This document shows positions 29,312 to 36,765 of a stretch of 60,036 nt of DNA, piece after piece. The translations under genes and the position numbers were made by a program. Positions within the stretch are counted from its first letter, which is position 1, and every line of letters begins with the position of its first letter. The notes under the pieces were generated by a model, which saw only the letters and a program-made list of their open reading frames with translations, was not told the origin of the DNA and made no database searches. The DNA lies in the NCBI GenBank assembly GCA_947498595.1, contig CANMKX010000024.1, positions 1 through 60,036 of the forward strand, written 5' to 3'. This stretch comes from an uncultured Aquimarina sp. GTDB lineage: Bacteria; Bacteroidota; Bacteroidia; Flavobacteriales; Flavobacteriaceae.

Positions 29312-29713
29312 ATGTACAGTAAAGATGAAAAACTGAGCTTGCTTTCAGAAATGCTATTATTTGCAATGGCTGATGGAGAAATAAAAGAAGAAGAATACGA
29401 TTTTATTTTGGCTATAGCATCACAACTTGGTGTTAGCAAGATAGAATTAGATAACCTCCCTTTGAATGGAGATAATTATAAGCCAATTAAATCTGAATCT
29501 CAACGAATATTACAATTTCATAGATTAGTATTATTGATGAATGTTGATCAAATGATGTCTCAATCAGAAGTTTATAAAATAAAAGAGATGGGATTAAAGA
29601 TGGGATTAAGAGCAGAAGCTATTGATACGGTTCTTAAAGAAATGCATCAATATCCAAATAAAGTAATTCCTCCTCAAGAATTGATTAAAATATTTACCAG
29701 ATTTTATAATTAA
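29312..29713 (+). CDS. TerB-like family protein
   Basis: A 133 aa all-helical cytoplasmic protein with a TerB/DjlA-like N-terminal segment: KLSLLSEMLLFAMADGEIKEEEYDFILAIASQLGV, containing the acidic ADGEIxxEE turn that binds metal in TerB. The second half (SQSEVYKIKEMGLKMGLRAEAIDTVLKEM) is a further helical repeat. No ter operon partners (terC, terD) are near, so tellurite resistance is not implied. Monocistronic, with a strong terminator. Family assignment is by motif only. Confidence 0.7.
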   Translation: MYSKDEKLSLLSEMLLFAMADGEIKEEEYDFILAIASQLGVSKIELDNLPLNGDNYKPIKSESQRILQFHRLVLLMNVDQMMSQSEVYKIKEMGLKMGLRAEAIDTVLKEMHQYPNKVIPPQELIKIFTRFYN

Positions 29714-29725
29714 GAATAAATATTT

Positions 29726-29757
29726 AAACCCCGTAAGTGCGACTTATGGGGTTTTTT
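29726..29757 (+). terminator. TerB-like gene terminator
   Basis: AAACCCCGTAAGT / ACTTATGGGGTTT with one G-T pair and a 3 nt loop, followed by T6. Confidence 0.9.
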
Positions 29758-29790
29758 ATGTCAAATTGTGAACATTATAAAATCAAAACA

Positions 29791-29819
29791 AGACATTTTG
29801 TCTCTACTTACACATGTGT
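29791..29819. promoter_or_regulatory. Two small palindromes upstream of Hsp20 gene
   Basis: AGACA-TTT-TGTCT (29791-29803) and the perfect 10 bp palindrome ACACATGTGT (29810-29819) lie 90-118 bp ahead of the Hsp20 start. They could be regulator sites for stress control; no known heat-shock element (CIRCE) is seen. Confidence 0.3.
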
Positions 29820-29908
29820 TAGTGACATAATGACGTATTTCGATAATTGGAATTCTATTTGTAATAGATGATTTGTATTAAAAAAGATGAATCATAAAAA
29901 AAATAGAT

Positions 29909-30337
29909 ATGAATACTATAAAAAGAACTGAAAAAACTCCATTTACATTTGAAGATTTATTTAAAACTGATTGGTTAGGAGGAACAGCAGACGTAAGAAA
30001 AATAGGAGTTAATACACCAGCAGCAAATATACTTGAAGGTGAGCAGAGTTTTACAATTGAATTAGCTGTTCCAGGGTTTGTTAAAGAAAATATCAATATA
30101 GAATTAGATAATGATCGTTTGACAATTTCATCTAAAGAGAATCCTACAATTGATGTAAAGAAAAAATATACACGAAAAGAATTTGGATATAAATCATTTA
30201 AAAGAATTTTTGATCTTCCAGAAACAATAAATATAAAAGAAATAAAAGCTTCGTATGAACAAGGAATTTTAAAAATAGAATTGCCTAAAAAAGAAGAAGC
30301 AAAGGTACAGCCTAAAAGATCGATTACTATAGGGTAA
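29909..30337 (+). CDS. Hsp20/alpha-crystallin small heat shock protein
   Basis: ATP-independent chaperone that holds unfolding proteins; 142 aa. The alpha-crystallin domain spans about residues 35-130: FTIELAVPGFVKENINIELDNDRLTISSKE, then EFGYKSFKRIFDLPETIN, and the closing ASYEQGILKIELPKKEE with the conserved (A/G)xYxxGxLxIxLP pattern. The C-terminal tail (RSITIG) supplies the I-x-I type oligomerisation motif. Monocistronic between terminators. Confidence 0.93.
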   Translation: MNTIKRTEKTPFTFEDLFKTDWLGGTADVRKIGVNTPAANILEGEQSFTIELAVPGFVKENINIELDNDRLTISSKENPTIDVKKKYTRKEFGYKSFKRIFDLPETINIKEIKASYEQGILKIELPKKEEAKVQPKRSITIG

Positions 30338-30390
30338 GTAATTGTAATTTATTTATAGAGTATGTAATTTAGTTATGTTTTAATTAGTAG

Positions 30391-30425
30391 AAAAGGTTCT
30401 CTTTATTTAAAGAGAACCTTTTTCT
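30391..30425. terminator. Bidirectional terminator, Hsp20 / acyltransferase-like
   Basis: AAAAGGTTCTCTTT / AAAGAGAACCTTTT, a perfect 14 bp stem with an ATTT loop, between convergent genes. Confidence 0.92.
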
Positions 30426-30426
30426 T

Positions 30427-31143
30427 TTAAAGAACTAATCGTTGTTCCCATAGTTTTTGATGCTTATTAGCAAAGTATTTGATATAAGATTCATCCCGAT
30501 GTAAATCAGCGTGAATCAGCGTTAACTTTTCTTTTTTACCAAACCCCCATTCTTTATCAAAATTAGGGCTTTCTCCTAAGTCTTTACCGCCTGCACGATA
30601 CATCATCTTATGAGTATTCAAGGAATTTATTCCAGTACATAACCATTCACTTTTAGATGGTGTATTATGAAACATGTATAGGATAAGATAGGTGACTTCA
30701 AGAAGTAATAATTTGTTTTCTTTTTGGGAGGCAAATTCGGGTAAAATTGTCCATCTTGAATTATGGAAGATTTCAGAAGTATTGGTTTTGTTTTTTAAAA
30801 GAACATGGTTTAAAGCATCTTTACATGATTGATTAGCATATGTGTTAACTTCACTAATAACATCAAATTCGGTTTCTAGTTGTTGGCAAAATTGATATGA
30901 TAAAGAACGAAATCCTGTGAGTACCTTGTGGTTTCCATCGTTTTGACGTAAACAAATTAGAAGATGAGTTGCCAAATAATCATAATGATCTAAAGGGAGT
31001 GATTTTTTTCCGTGAGCAAATTGATATCCTGCTAATTTCATTTGACACATATTAGAGAAATAATAACGCCCTATAGCAGTTTGTAGAGAAGTATATGGAG
31101 GCGAAAGAATGACAATTTGAAGCTGAGAAGGGATTATTTTCAT
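30427..31143 (-). CDS. Putative N-acyl amino acid/AHL synthase-like protein
   Basis: A 238 aa soluble protein I cannot place firmly. The order of motifs resembles the GNAT-like fold of acyl-homoserine-lactone synthases and FeeM-type N-acyl amino acid synthases: HYDYLATHLLICL then KVLTGFRSLSYQFCQQLETEF (entry strand and acyl/acceptor region), then NSRWTILPEFASQ (compare the E-x-SR-hydrophobic element of that fold), then WLCTGINSLNTHKMMYRAGG before the end. This is inference from pattern only. Its start overlaps the stop of the SAM methyltransferase gene by 4 bp (ATGA), so the two are translationally coupled and probably work on one product. Confidence 0.45.
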   Translation of the reverse strand: MKIIPSQLQIVILSPPYTSLQTAIGRYYFSNMCQMKLAGYQFAHGKKSLPLDHYDYLATHLLICLRQNDGNHKVLTGFRSLSYQFCQQLETEFDVISEVNTYANQSCKDALNHVLLKNKTNTSEIFHNSRWTILPEFASQKENKLLLLEVTYLILYMFHNTPSKSEWLCTGINSLNTHKMMYRAGGKDLGESPNFDKEWGFGKKEKLTLIHADLHRDESYIKYFANKHQKLWEQRLVL

Positions 31144-31934
31144 TTGACACCTTGTGCTATAAATTTATTGTAAAAAAGAGTCGTGTGAGGATTTTGAAGT
31201 TCATTTAAGTATAGAGAAATAAAATGATTAGCTTCTTCTTCAGAATTTAATATTTCTATAATAGTGTTTTTTGCAAAATCAAAACGCAATCTATAATTTT
31301 CTATTTCAGCGATCATTTCTGAAGCATTGAAAGACATACTATCTACCGTATAAGAAATTTCTTTAAAACCAGCACTTTGTAATAAACAAGGTAATTTTCG
31401 CCCAATAAATAAATCGAATTTAAGTGCTAAGTGAATTTTTATTAAATATTGATTTAATTCGTCATTTGTCGTGTATAAATTGAAAAGAACTCCATCGATA
31501 TCAATTAAGGTAATACGAGCATCTTTTTTACATACTCTATAAAGCTCGTCAACAGCTTTTTGAGGATCTTCTAGATGTTGTAATACAAATCGAGAAATAC
31601 AGAAATCATATGTGTTATCATCAGACTTTATATTTTCTAAAGATGATTGAAAATAATTTATACTTCGTTCATTGATGTGTTTCTTTGACAACTTTTCGGC
31701 TTGTAATAATCGATCTTTAGAAATATCGCAAGCGTTAATTGTTGTTTTAGGATATTTAGAAGCAAAGTAACGTGAAATAATTCCTGAACCGCAACCTGCA
31801 TCTAATATGTTTGTAGCATAAGAAAGATCCATATCTTTAATTTCTGTAATGGGATCATACGCATTAATAGTCGCTTGGAATTCTAACCGAGAAACTTCTT
31901 CTTGACTATCTAGTATATATTCATTTTTATTCAT
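31140..31934 (-). CDS. Class I SAM-dependent methyltransferase
   Basis: About 264 aa from the ATG at 31934. A longer frame reaches 32009 but its first codon lies in a hairpin and the extra residues are hydrophobic without a domain. Methyltransf_11/25-type motifs: NILDAGCGSGIISRYFASK (motif I, about residue 46), TINACDISKDRLLQAEKLSKK (acidic end of beta 2), YDFCISRFVLQHLEDPQKAVDELYRV (motif IV and post-motif). The C-terminal 90 residues form a variable lid that would set substrate choice. First gene of a two-gene unit with the acyl-synthase-like protein; substrate unknown. Confidence 0.88.
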   Translation of the reverse strand: MNKNEYILDSQEEVSRLEFQATINAYDPITEIKDMDLSYATNILDAGCGSGIISRYFASKYPKTTINACDISKDRLLQAEKLSKKHINERSINYFQSSLENIKSDDNTYDFCISRFVLQHLEDPQKAVDELYRVCKKDARITLIDIDGVLFNLYTTNDELNQYLIKIHLALKFDLFIGRKLPCLLQSAGFKEISYTVDSMSFNASEMIAEIENYRLRFDFAKNTIIEILNSEEEANHFISLYLNELQNPHTTLFYNKFIAQGVK

Positions 31935-32003
31935 AGAGTTTTTTGATGTATAGTATTGATGGATAAAAATGAGAACGAAAGTAAGGTTTAAACCAAAAGT
32001 TAT

Positions 32004-32024
32004 AATCACCCATTTCGGGTGATT
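32004..32024 (-). terminator. Hairpin downstream of alkD-like gene
   Basis: AATCACCC / GGGTGATT, 8 bp stem and 5 nt loop, 100 bp beyond the stop of the AlkD-like gene and upstream of the methyltransferase start. The better T tract is on the plus strand, so the direction of action is uncertain. Confidence 0.45.
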
Positions 32025-32123
32025 TTTACTGTAGATTAGATGTGTTTATTTAATATCTAATAATGAATAAAATGACTGTGATGAATTTTACTGGATATAA
32101 AAACTAAAATTATAGATATGACT

Positions 32124-32795
32124 TTATTTATTGATTAGCCGTATAGCTTCTTTATGACTAAGCGTTGATAATTTATAATTGTCTACAAAATCAAGTACCC
32201 AATCAGGATTTGTTCTACTATATTGGCGTAATATCCAGCCAATAGCTTTATTAATAAAAAACTCATTAGTATTTAAGTTTGCTATTATAACTTGTTTTAA
32301 TACAGTTGTATCAAGTATCTCTTTATAATGTAGTTGATAGATAATAGCAGATCGTTTTGTCCAAAGATTATCAGATAAACTCCATTTTTTTACATACAAA
32401 GAAATTTGATCTGGATATTTTTTAAAATAATTAGCAATTAGTTTTGTTGCTATAAAATCAACAGTGTCCCACCATGATTGATGAGTTATCATATAATAAT
32501 ACAGATCAATGTCTTGTACGTCTATTTGCTTTATGTATTTATAAGCTAACTCTTGTGCAAAATAATGATACTCTCTTTGTGGTAAATTCCATAATGCTTT
32601 TATAATAATAGGCAAAGATTGTTTAGAAGGTAAGTACGCTTTCTCAAGAAAAGGTTTTTGTATTTTCCTACGTAGTGGGGTTTTTAATCCATAGAAATCG
32701 AATTGATTTTTAAGGTATTGCTTTTGTCCCAAGGCTATAGTTGGATCTTGATGCCTTTCTAATTCACATTGTAAAGTTTCAATATACGTTTTCAT
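32124..32795 (-). CDS. AlkD-like DNA alkylation repair protein
   Basis: HEAT-like-repeat DNA glycosylase family, 223 aa, whole protein helical. Seen: KQYLKNQFDFYGLKTPLRRKI near the start (the family signature YLKNQFxFxGI-x-xPxRR), the WDTVDFIATKLI segment (Asp near the catalytic position), LWTKRSAIIYQL, and IGWILRQYSRTNPDWV close to the end. Family members remove bulky or charged alkylated bases without base flipping. It lies 103 bp downstream of the MBL hydrolase gene, in the same direction as uvrB. Confidence 0.9.
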   Translation of the reverse strand: MKTYIETLQCELERHQDPTIALGQKQYLKNQFDFYGLKTPLRRKIQKPFLEKAYLPSKQSLPIIIKALWNLPQREYHYFAQELAYKYIKQIDVQDIDLYYYMITHQSWWDTVDFIATKLIANYFKKYPDQISLYVKKWSLSDNLWTKRSAIIYQLHYKEILDTTVLKQVIIANLNTNEFFINKAIGWILRQYSRTNPDWVLDFVDNYKLSTLSHKEAIRLINK

Positions 32796-32898
32796 ATAAA
32801 AGAGAATCTATTGAAAGATAAAAAGAGCTATTGAGTTTTACAAACATGTTGTTTTTCTAGTAGAAGAATAGAGAAGTTTTTTATAACTGCAGCTGGGT

Positions 32899-33843
32899 TT
32901 ATTGATTAAATTCAGAATAAAATTCTTTTGTAATTTGATCAAGATCTTCTGTCGTGTATTTCCTAGAGAAATGTATCGGAAAAGCATTTTTAACTGAAGC
33001 TTCTCTCATTATTTTTCCAGATTCCATAGCGTAACTATGAAAATTTGCTTTGGCAAATTCTCGATCTTCAGTCTTATAAAAACATTCGATGTATACAGTA
33101 TCAAAATTTGAAAAAGTATCTTTAATTTTTTGATGATTTTCAGAATGAGCAGCATGATCCATTATGATACCAAGAGTATTTCCTTTCTTGATTTCAAGTA
33201 AATGATATAAGTCAGAAGCTTTATACTCTTTTGAATCTATCATAATTAAAGATTCTGGTAGATGTTCTTCATAAGCCTTTTTTAAACTAGAAATCCATGG
33301 TCCACCTTTATAAGTAGTTGTAAGATTGATTTTGATAGTATCGACTTCTTTGAAAGCATACGCTATTGAAGGAATTTTGTGATCTAAAATAGCATATCTA
33401 ACATTAAAACGATTGTTCTGATAAATAATTCCGTGAGTTTCTGTTTTTAATTTTATAAGTTCCCAAATAGGAGGGGATAATTTATAATAATTGATGGTTT
33501 TACTATCTATGATTTCCCTAATTTCGTAGTGTATAGCATCGTTTTCAATTAAATTCCAATGATATCCTTTTATTTTTGATTGTATGTGTAAATGAATATT
33601 TTTAGGACCACAGATGATGACTCTTTTTTGACTTCCAATTTGGTGGCGTAAGAACTGATCAAAATTTACAAAGTGATCTATATGAGTATGACTTATAAAA
33701 ATTACATGTGCATTTTGATATTCCTTCACCGTATAGCCACTTGCATCTCCACAATCACAAATATAACTTTCAGAATGATTATCTAGTTGAATTTGAATTG
33801 AAATGTCTTCTTTTTGAGCACTTTTTATAACAGGTAAAAACAT
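32899..33843 (-). CDS. MBL-fold metallo-hydrolase (RNase Z-like)
   Basis: A 314 aa metallo-beta-lactamase fold hydrolase. The zinc motif HxHxDH is HTHIDH (H52, H54, D56, H57). Downstream ligand candidates are in LDHKIPSIAY and IMDHAAHSENH, and FHSYAMESGKIM followed by PIHFSRKY near the end resembles the RNase Z/ElaC-like branch. It is not the main RNase Z by length and N-terminus alone, so nucleic-acid cleavage is a guess. It lies 46 bp downstream of the FkbM gene and 103 bp upstream of the alkD-like gene, all on the minus strand behind uvrB. Confidence 0.85.
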   Translation of the reverse strand: MFLPVIKSAQKEDISIQIQLDNHSESYICDCGDASGYTVKEYQNAHVIFISHTHIDHFVNFDQFLRHQIGSQKRVIICGPKNIHLHIQSKIKGYHWNLIENDAIHYEIREIIDSKTINYYKLSPPIWELIKLKTETHGIIYQNNRFNVRYAILDHKIPSIAYAFKEVDTIKINLTTTYKGGPWISSLKKAYEEHLPESLIMIDSKEYKASDLYHLLEIKKGNTLGIIMDHAAHSENHQKIKDTFSNFDTVYIECFYKTEDREFAKANFHSYAMESGKIMREASVKNAFPIHFSRKYTTEDLDQITKEFYSEFNQ

Positions 33844-33889
33844 AAGAAAATGATTGATGATGATAAGAATTTACAATACTACAAAAAAA

Positions 33890-34669
33890 TTACTCAATGA
33901 ATAAGAAAGACGTACAACGTATTAAGTTTTGATCATCGGATATAGTATTGATATCGATAAGCTCAAGATTAGAATTGTAACAATTTTTATATATTCTCAT
34001 AATTGATACGATTTTTTCCATTTCTTTTTTTCTATTAGATGTATCTAGAAATGGAGCATGAGTTGATAAATAAACAATAGGTTTGTGTTGAATTAAAAAT
34101 GTTTCTAAAGTAGGAAGTAAGAAAAATTCAGCCCCTTCAATATCAATTTTAATAAAGTTAATTTCTTTTAAAGAAGAAAACTTAAGAAAAGAGTCCCATT
34201 GTAATGTAAATGCGTTAAAAGAATCATTTTCAGTCGTAGAAGAAGAAAGTAAACTAGTCATACTATCTCCTAACTCTTTACCAAGACTTCCCATTTTTTG
34301 AATTCCTGTCTGATCAGATAAAGCTATGTTATAAGGAGCAACATTTTTTAAGTTATTTAATTGAATATTTGAAAGTAAGTATTGATATGCAATAGGATCT
34401 GGTTCAAAGCAAATTACTTGTTTGCATTTTTTTGAAGCATATAAAACTGTAGAACCAATCCATGCACCAATATCAAAATATACCATTTCTGGAGTTAAAT
34501 ATTTTGATAATATGATATACGTTTCAGGTTCCCATTTTCCTTTAGAAGCATTTCTCCAAGTACCTAAGTGTTTGGGGTTTGTTTTAAAAGAAAATTCTTT
34601 GATTTTGACCGTATAATAACCGCGAGCTCTATAAAATGCTTTTACACTTTTTTTTATGAATTGTAGCAT
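33890..34669 (-). CDS. FkbM family methyltransferase
   Basis: SAM-dependent methyltransferase of the FkbM type, 259 aa. The SAM loop reads MVYFDIGAWIGSTVLYASKKC (about residues 58-78), followed by VICFEPDPIAYQYLLSNIQLN and the FkbM signature FIKIDIEGAEFFLLPTLETF. Family members methylate sugar or polyketide hydroxyls, often on surface glycans. Its start codon is 4 bp after the uvrB stop, so it is almost certainly transcribed with uvrB although the two functions have no obvious link. Confidence 0.9.
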   Translation of the reverse strand: MLQFIKKSVKAFYRARGYYTVKIKEFSFKTNPKHLGTWRNASKGKWEPETYIILSKYLTPEMVYFDIGAWIGSTVLYASKKCKQVICFEPDPIAYQYLLSNIQLNNLKNVAPYNIALSDQTGIQKMGSLGKELGDSMTSLLSSSTTENDSFNAFTLQWDSFLKFSSLKEINFIKIDIEGAEFFLLPTLETFLIQHKPIVYLSTHAPFLDTSNRKKEMEKIVSIMRIYKNCYNSNLELIDINTISDDQNLIRCTSFLFIE

Positions 34670-34673
34670 AGAA

Positions 34674-36674
34674 CTATAGCGTTGCTTTTTTGGTTTGTAA
34701 CGCTTTGATTTGATCTCTTAATTTAGCGGCAAGCATAAAATCTAATTCTTTAGCAGCTTTCTCCATTTCTTTTCTAGTGGCTCTAATTTTAGTTTCATAT
34801 TGATCCTTTGTCCAATATAGCGTATCTTCTTCGGCTGCTAATAAAACTTCTGGAGCTTCCGTTTGATAATCCTTCGCTTTTCCTGGAGTAAGTACATTAT
34901 CTAATGATTTTTTTAATGCTTTAGGTTGTATTCCATGTTTGGTATTATAGGCAATTTGCTTTTGTCGACGATAATTAGTTTCGTCAATAGTACGCTCCAT
35001 ACTTTTAGTGATTTTGTCAGCATACATAATTGCTTTACCATTTAAGTTTCTTGCTGCTCTACCTACAGTTTGCGTTAAAGATCTTGCACTGCGTAAAAAG
35101 CCTTCTTTATCAGCATCAATAATAGCGACTAAAGAAACTTCGGGTAGATCTAATCCTTCACGTAGTAAATTAACACCAATGAGTACATCAAATATACCTT
35201 TACGTAAATCTTGCATAATTTCAACACGTTCCAGTGTATCTACATCACTATGGATATAACGACATCGAACATCTATACGAGTGAGGTATTTAGCCAACTC
35301 TTCAGCCATACGTTTTGTTAAAGTTGTAACCAAAATTCGTTCATCTTTATCGATACGTAAATGCATTTCTTCTACTAAATCATCTATTTGATTTAAGCTA
35401 GGTCTGACTTCTATAACAGGGTCTAATAACCCTGTAGGTCTGATTACTTGCTCAATATATATACCTTCTGTTTTTTGTAATTCGTAATCAGCTGGAGTAG
35501 CACTTATATATAATACTTGGTTTTGAAGAGCTTCGAATTCTTCAAATTTTAAAGGGCGATTGTCCATTGCAGCAGGCAATCTAAAACCGTATTCAACCAA
35601 GTTTTCTTTTCGAGATCTATCTCCACCATACATGGCATGAACTTGAGAAACGGTAACGTGACTCTCATCTATAATCATTAAATAATCATCAGGAAAATAA
35701 TCTAATAAACAGAACGGGCGAGTTCCGGGATCTCTACCGTCCAGATATCTTGAATAATTTTCGATACCAGAACAGTAGCCTAATTCTCGAATCATTTCTA
35801 AGTCAAAATTAGTTCGTTCCTCAAGGCGTTTTGCTTCAAGGTGCTTTCCTATTTCCTTAAAATATTCGACTTGTTTACCTAAATCTAAACTAATATCTGT
35901 AATAGCATTGTTAAGTACTTCAGGAGAAGTAACAAACATATTGGCAGGATATATTGTTAAGCGATCATATCGCTCAATTATTTCATTTGTTTTAACGTCA
36001 AAAGCTTCAATTTCTTCAATTTCATCTCCAAAAAAATGTATTCTGAAAGCGTCATCAGCATAACTAGGATATACATCTACAGTATCACCTTTGATTCTAA
36101 AGTTACCATGTAAAAATTCAGCTTCTGTACGAGAATATAAACTTTGTACTAATTTATGTAAGAGTTTTGTTCTTGAAATTTGCTGGTCACGTTCTAAGGA
36201 TATAACATTTTTTTGAAATTCTACTGGATTTCCTATACCATATAAACAAGATACCGAAGCTACAACAATAACATCTCTACGTCCAGAGAGTAGAGAAGAG
36301 GTTGTGCTAAGACGTAACTTTTCTATTTCATCATTAATAGATAAATCTTTCTCTATATACGTTCCAGTTGTAGGAATAAAAGCTTCGGGTTGATAATAAT
36401 CATAATATGAAACAAAATATTCTACAGCATTGTTTGGGAAAAACTGTTTAAATTCTGAATATAGCTGAGCTGCAAGAGTTTTATTATGAGCAAGTACTAA
36501 GGTAGGTTTTTGTACAGACTCAATAACATTAGCAGCAGTAAAGGTTTTACCAGAACCAGTAACTCCAAGTAAAGTTTGATAACGTTCTTGTGATTCTATG
36601 CCATTAATTAGTTGACGTATCGCTTCTGGTTGATCCCCAGTAGGTTTGAATTCGGACTCTAATTTAAACTTCAT
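34674..36674 (-). CDS. uvrB: UvrABC excinuclease subunit B
   Basis: Damage-verifying helicase-like subunit of nucleotide excision repair; about 666 aa from the ATG at 36674 (MKFKLESEFKPTGDQPEAI, the standard UvrB start; the frame remains open 57 bp further upstream). Walker A is LLGVTGSGKTFTA, the beta-hairpin region is YYDYYQPEAFIP, Walker B is LMIIDESHVT, the C-terminal helicase motifs are IGVNLLREGLDLPEVSLV and QTVGRAARN, and the C-terminal UVR domain (MEKAAKELDFMLAAKLRDQI) that binds UvrC is present. Downstream genes follow closely (FkbM after 4 bp). Confidence 0.97.
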   Translation of the reverse strand: MKFKLESEFKPTGDQPEAIRQLINGIESQERYQTLLGVTGSGKTFTAANVIESVQKPTLVLAHNKTLAAQLYSEFKQFFPNNAVEYFVSYYDYYQPEAFIPTTGTYIEKDLSINDEIEKLRLSTTSSLLSGRRDVIVVASVSCLYGIGNPVEFQKNVISLERDQQISRTKLLHKLVQSLYSRTEAEFLHGNFRIKGDTVDVYPSYADDAFRIHFFGDEIEEIEAFDVKTNEIIERYDRLTIYPANMFVTSPEVLNNAITDISLDLGKQVEYFKEIGKHLEAKRLEERTNFDLEMIRELGYCSGIENYSRYLDGRDPGTRPFCLLDYFPDDYLMIIDESHVTVSQVHAMYGGDRSRKENLVEYGFRLPAAMDNRPLKFEEFEALQNQVLYISATPADYELQKTEGIYIEQVIRPTGLLDPVIEVRPSLNQIDDLVEEMHLRIDKDERILVTTLTKRMAEELAKYLTRIDVRCRYIHSDVDTLERVEIMQDLRKGIFDVLIGVNLLREGLDLPEVSLVAIIDADKEGFLRSARSLTQTVGRAARNLNGKAIMYADKITKSMERTIDETNYRRQKQIAYNTKHGIQPKALKKSLDNVLTPGKAKDYQTEAPEVLLAAEEDTLYWTKDQYETKIRATRKEMEKAAKELDFMLAAKLRDQIKALQTKKATL

Positions 36675-36765
36675 AGATAATATATAGATTGGATAAAACG
36701 TAATTTGTAATTCATGAAAAATGATTTCCATGAATTACAAAAATACGGAATATCGATAATAAAAA

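Noticed and set aside
29312..29713. Tellurite-resistance role for the TerB-like gene
   Set aside because: No terC/terD/terE genes nearby; TerB-like domains are common outside tellurite operons.
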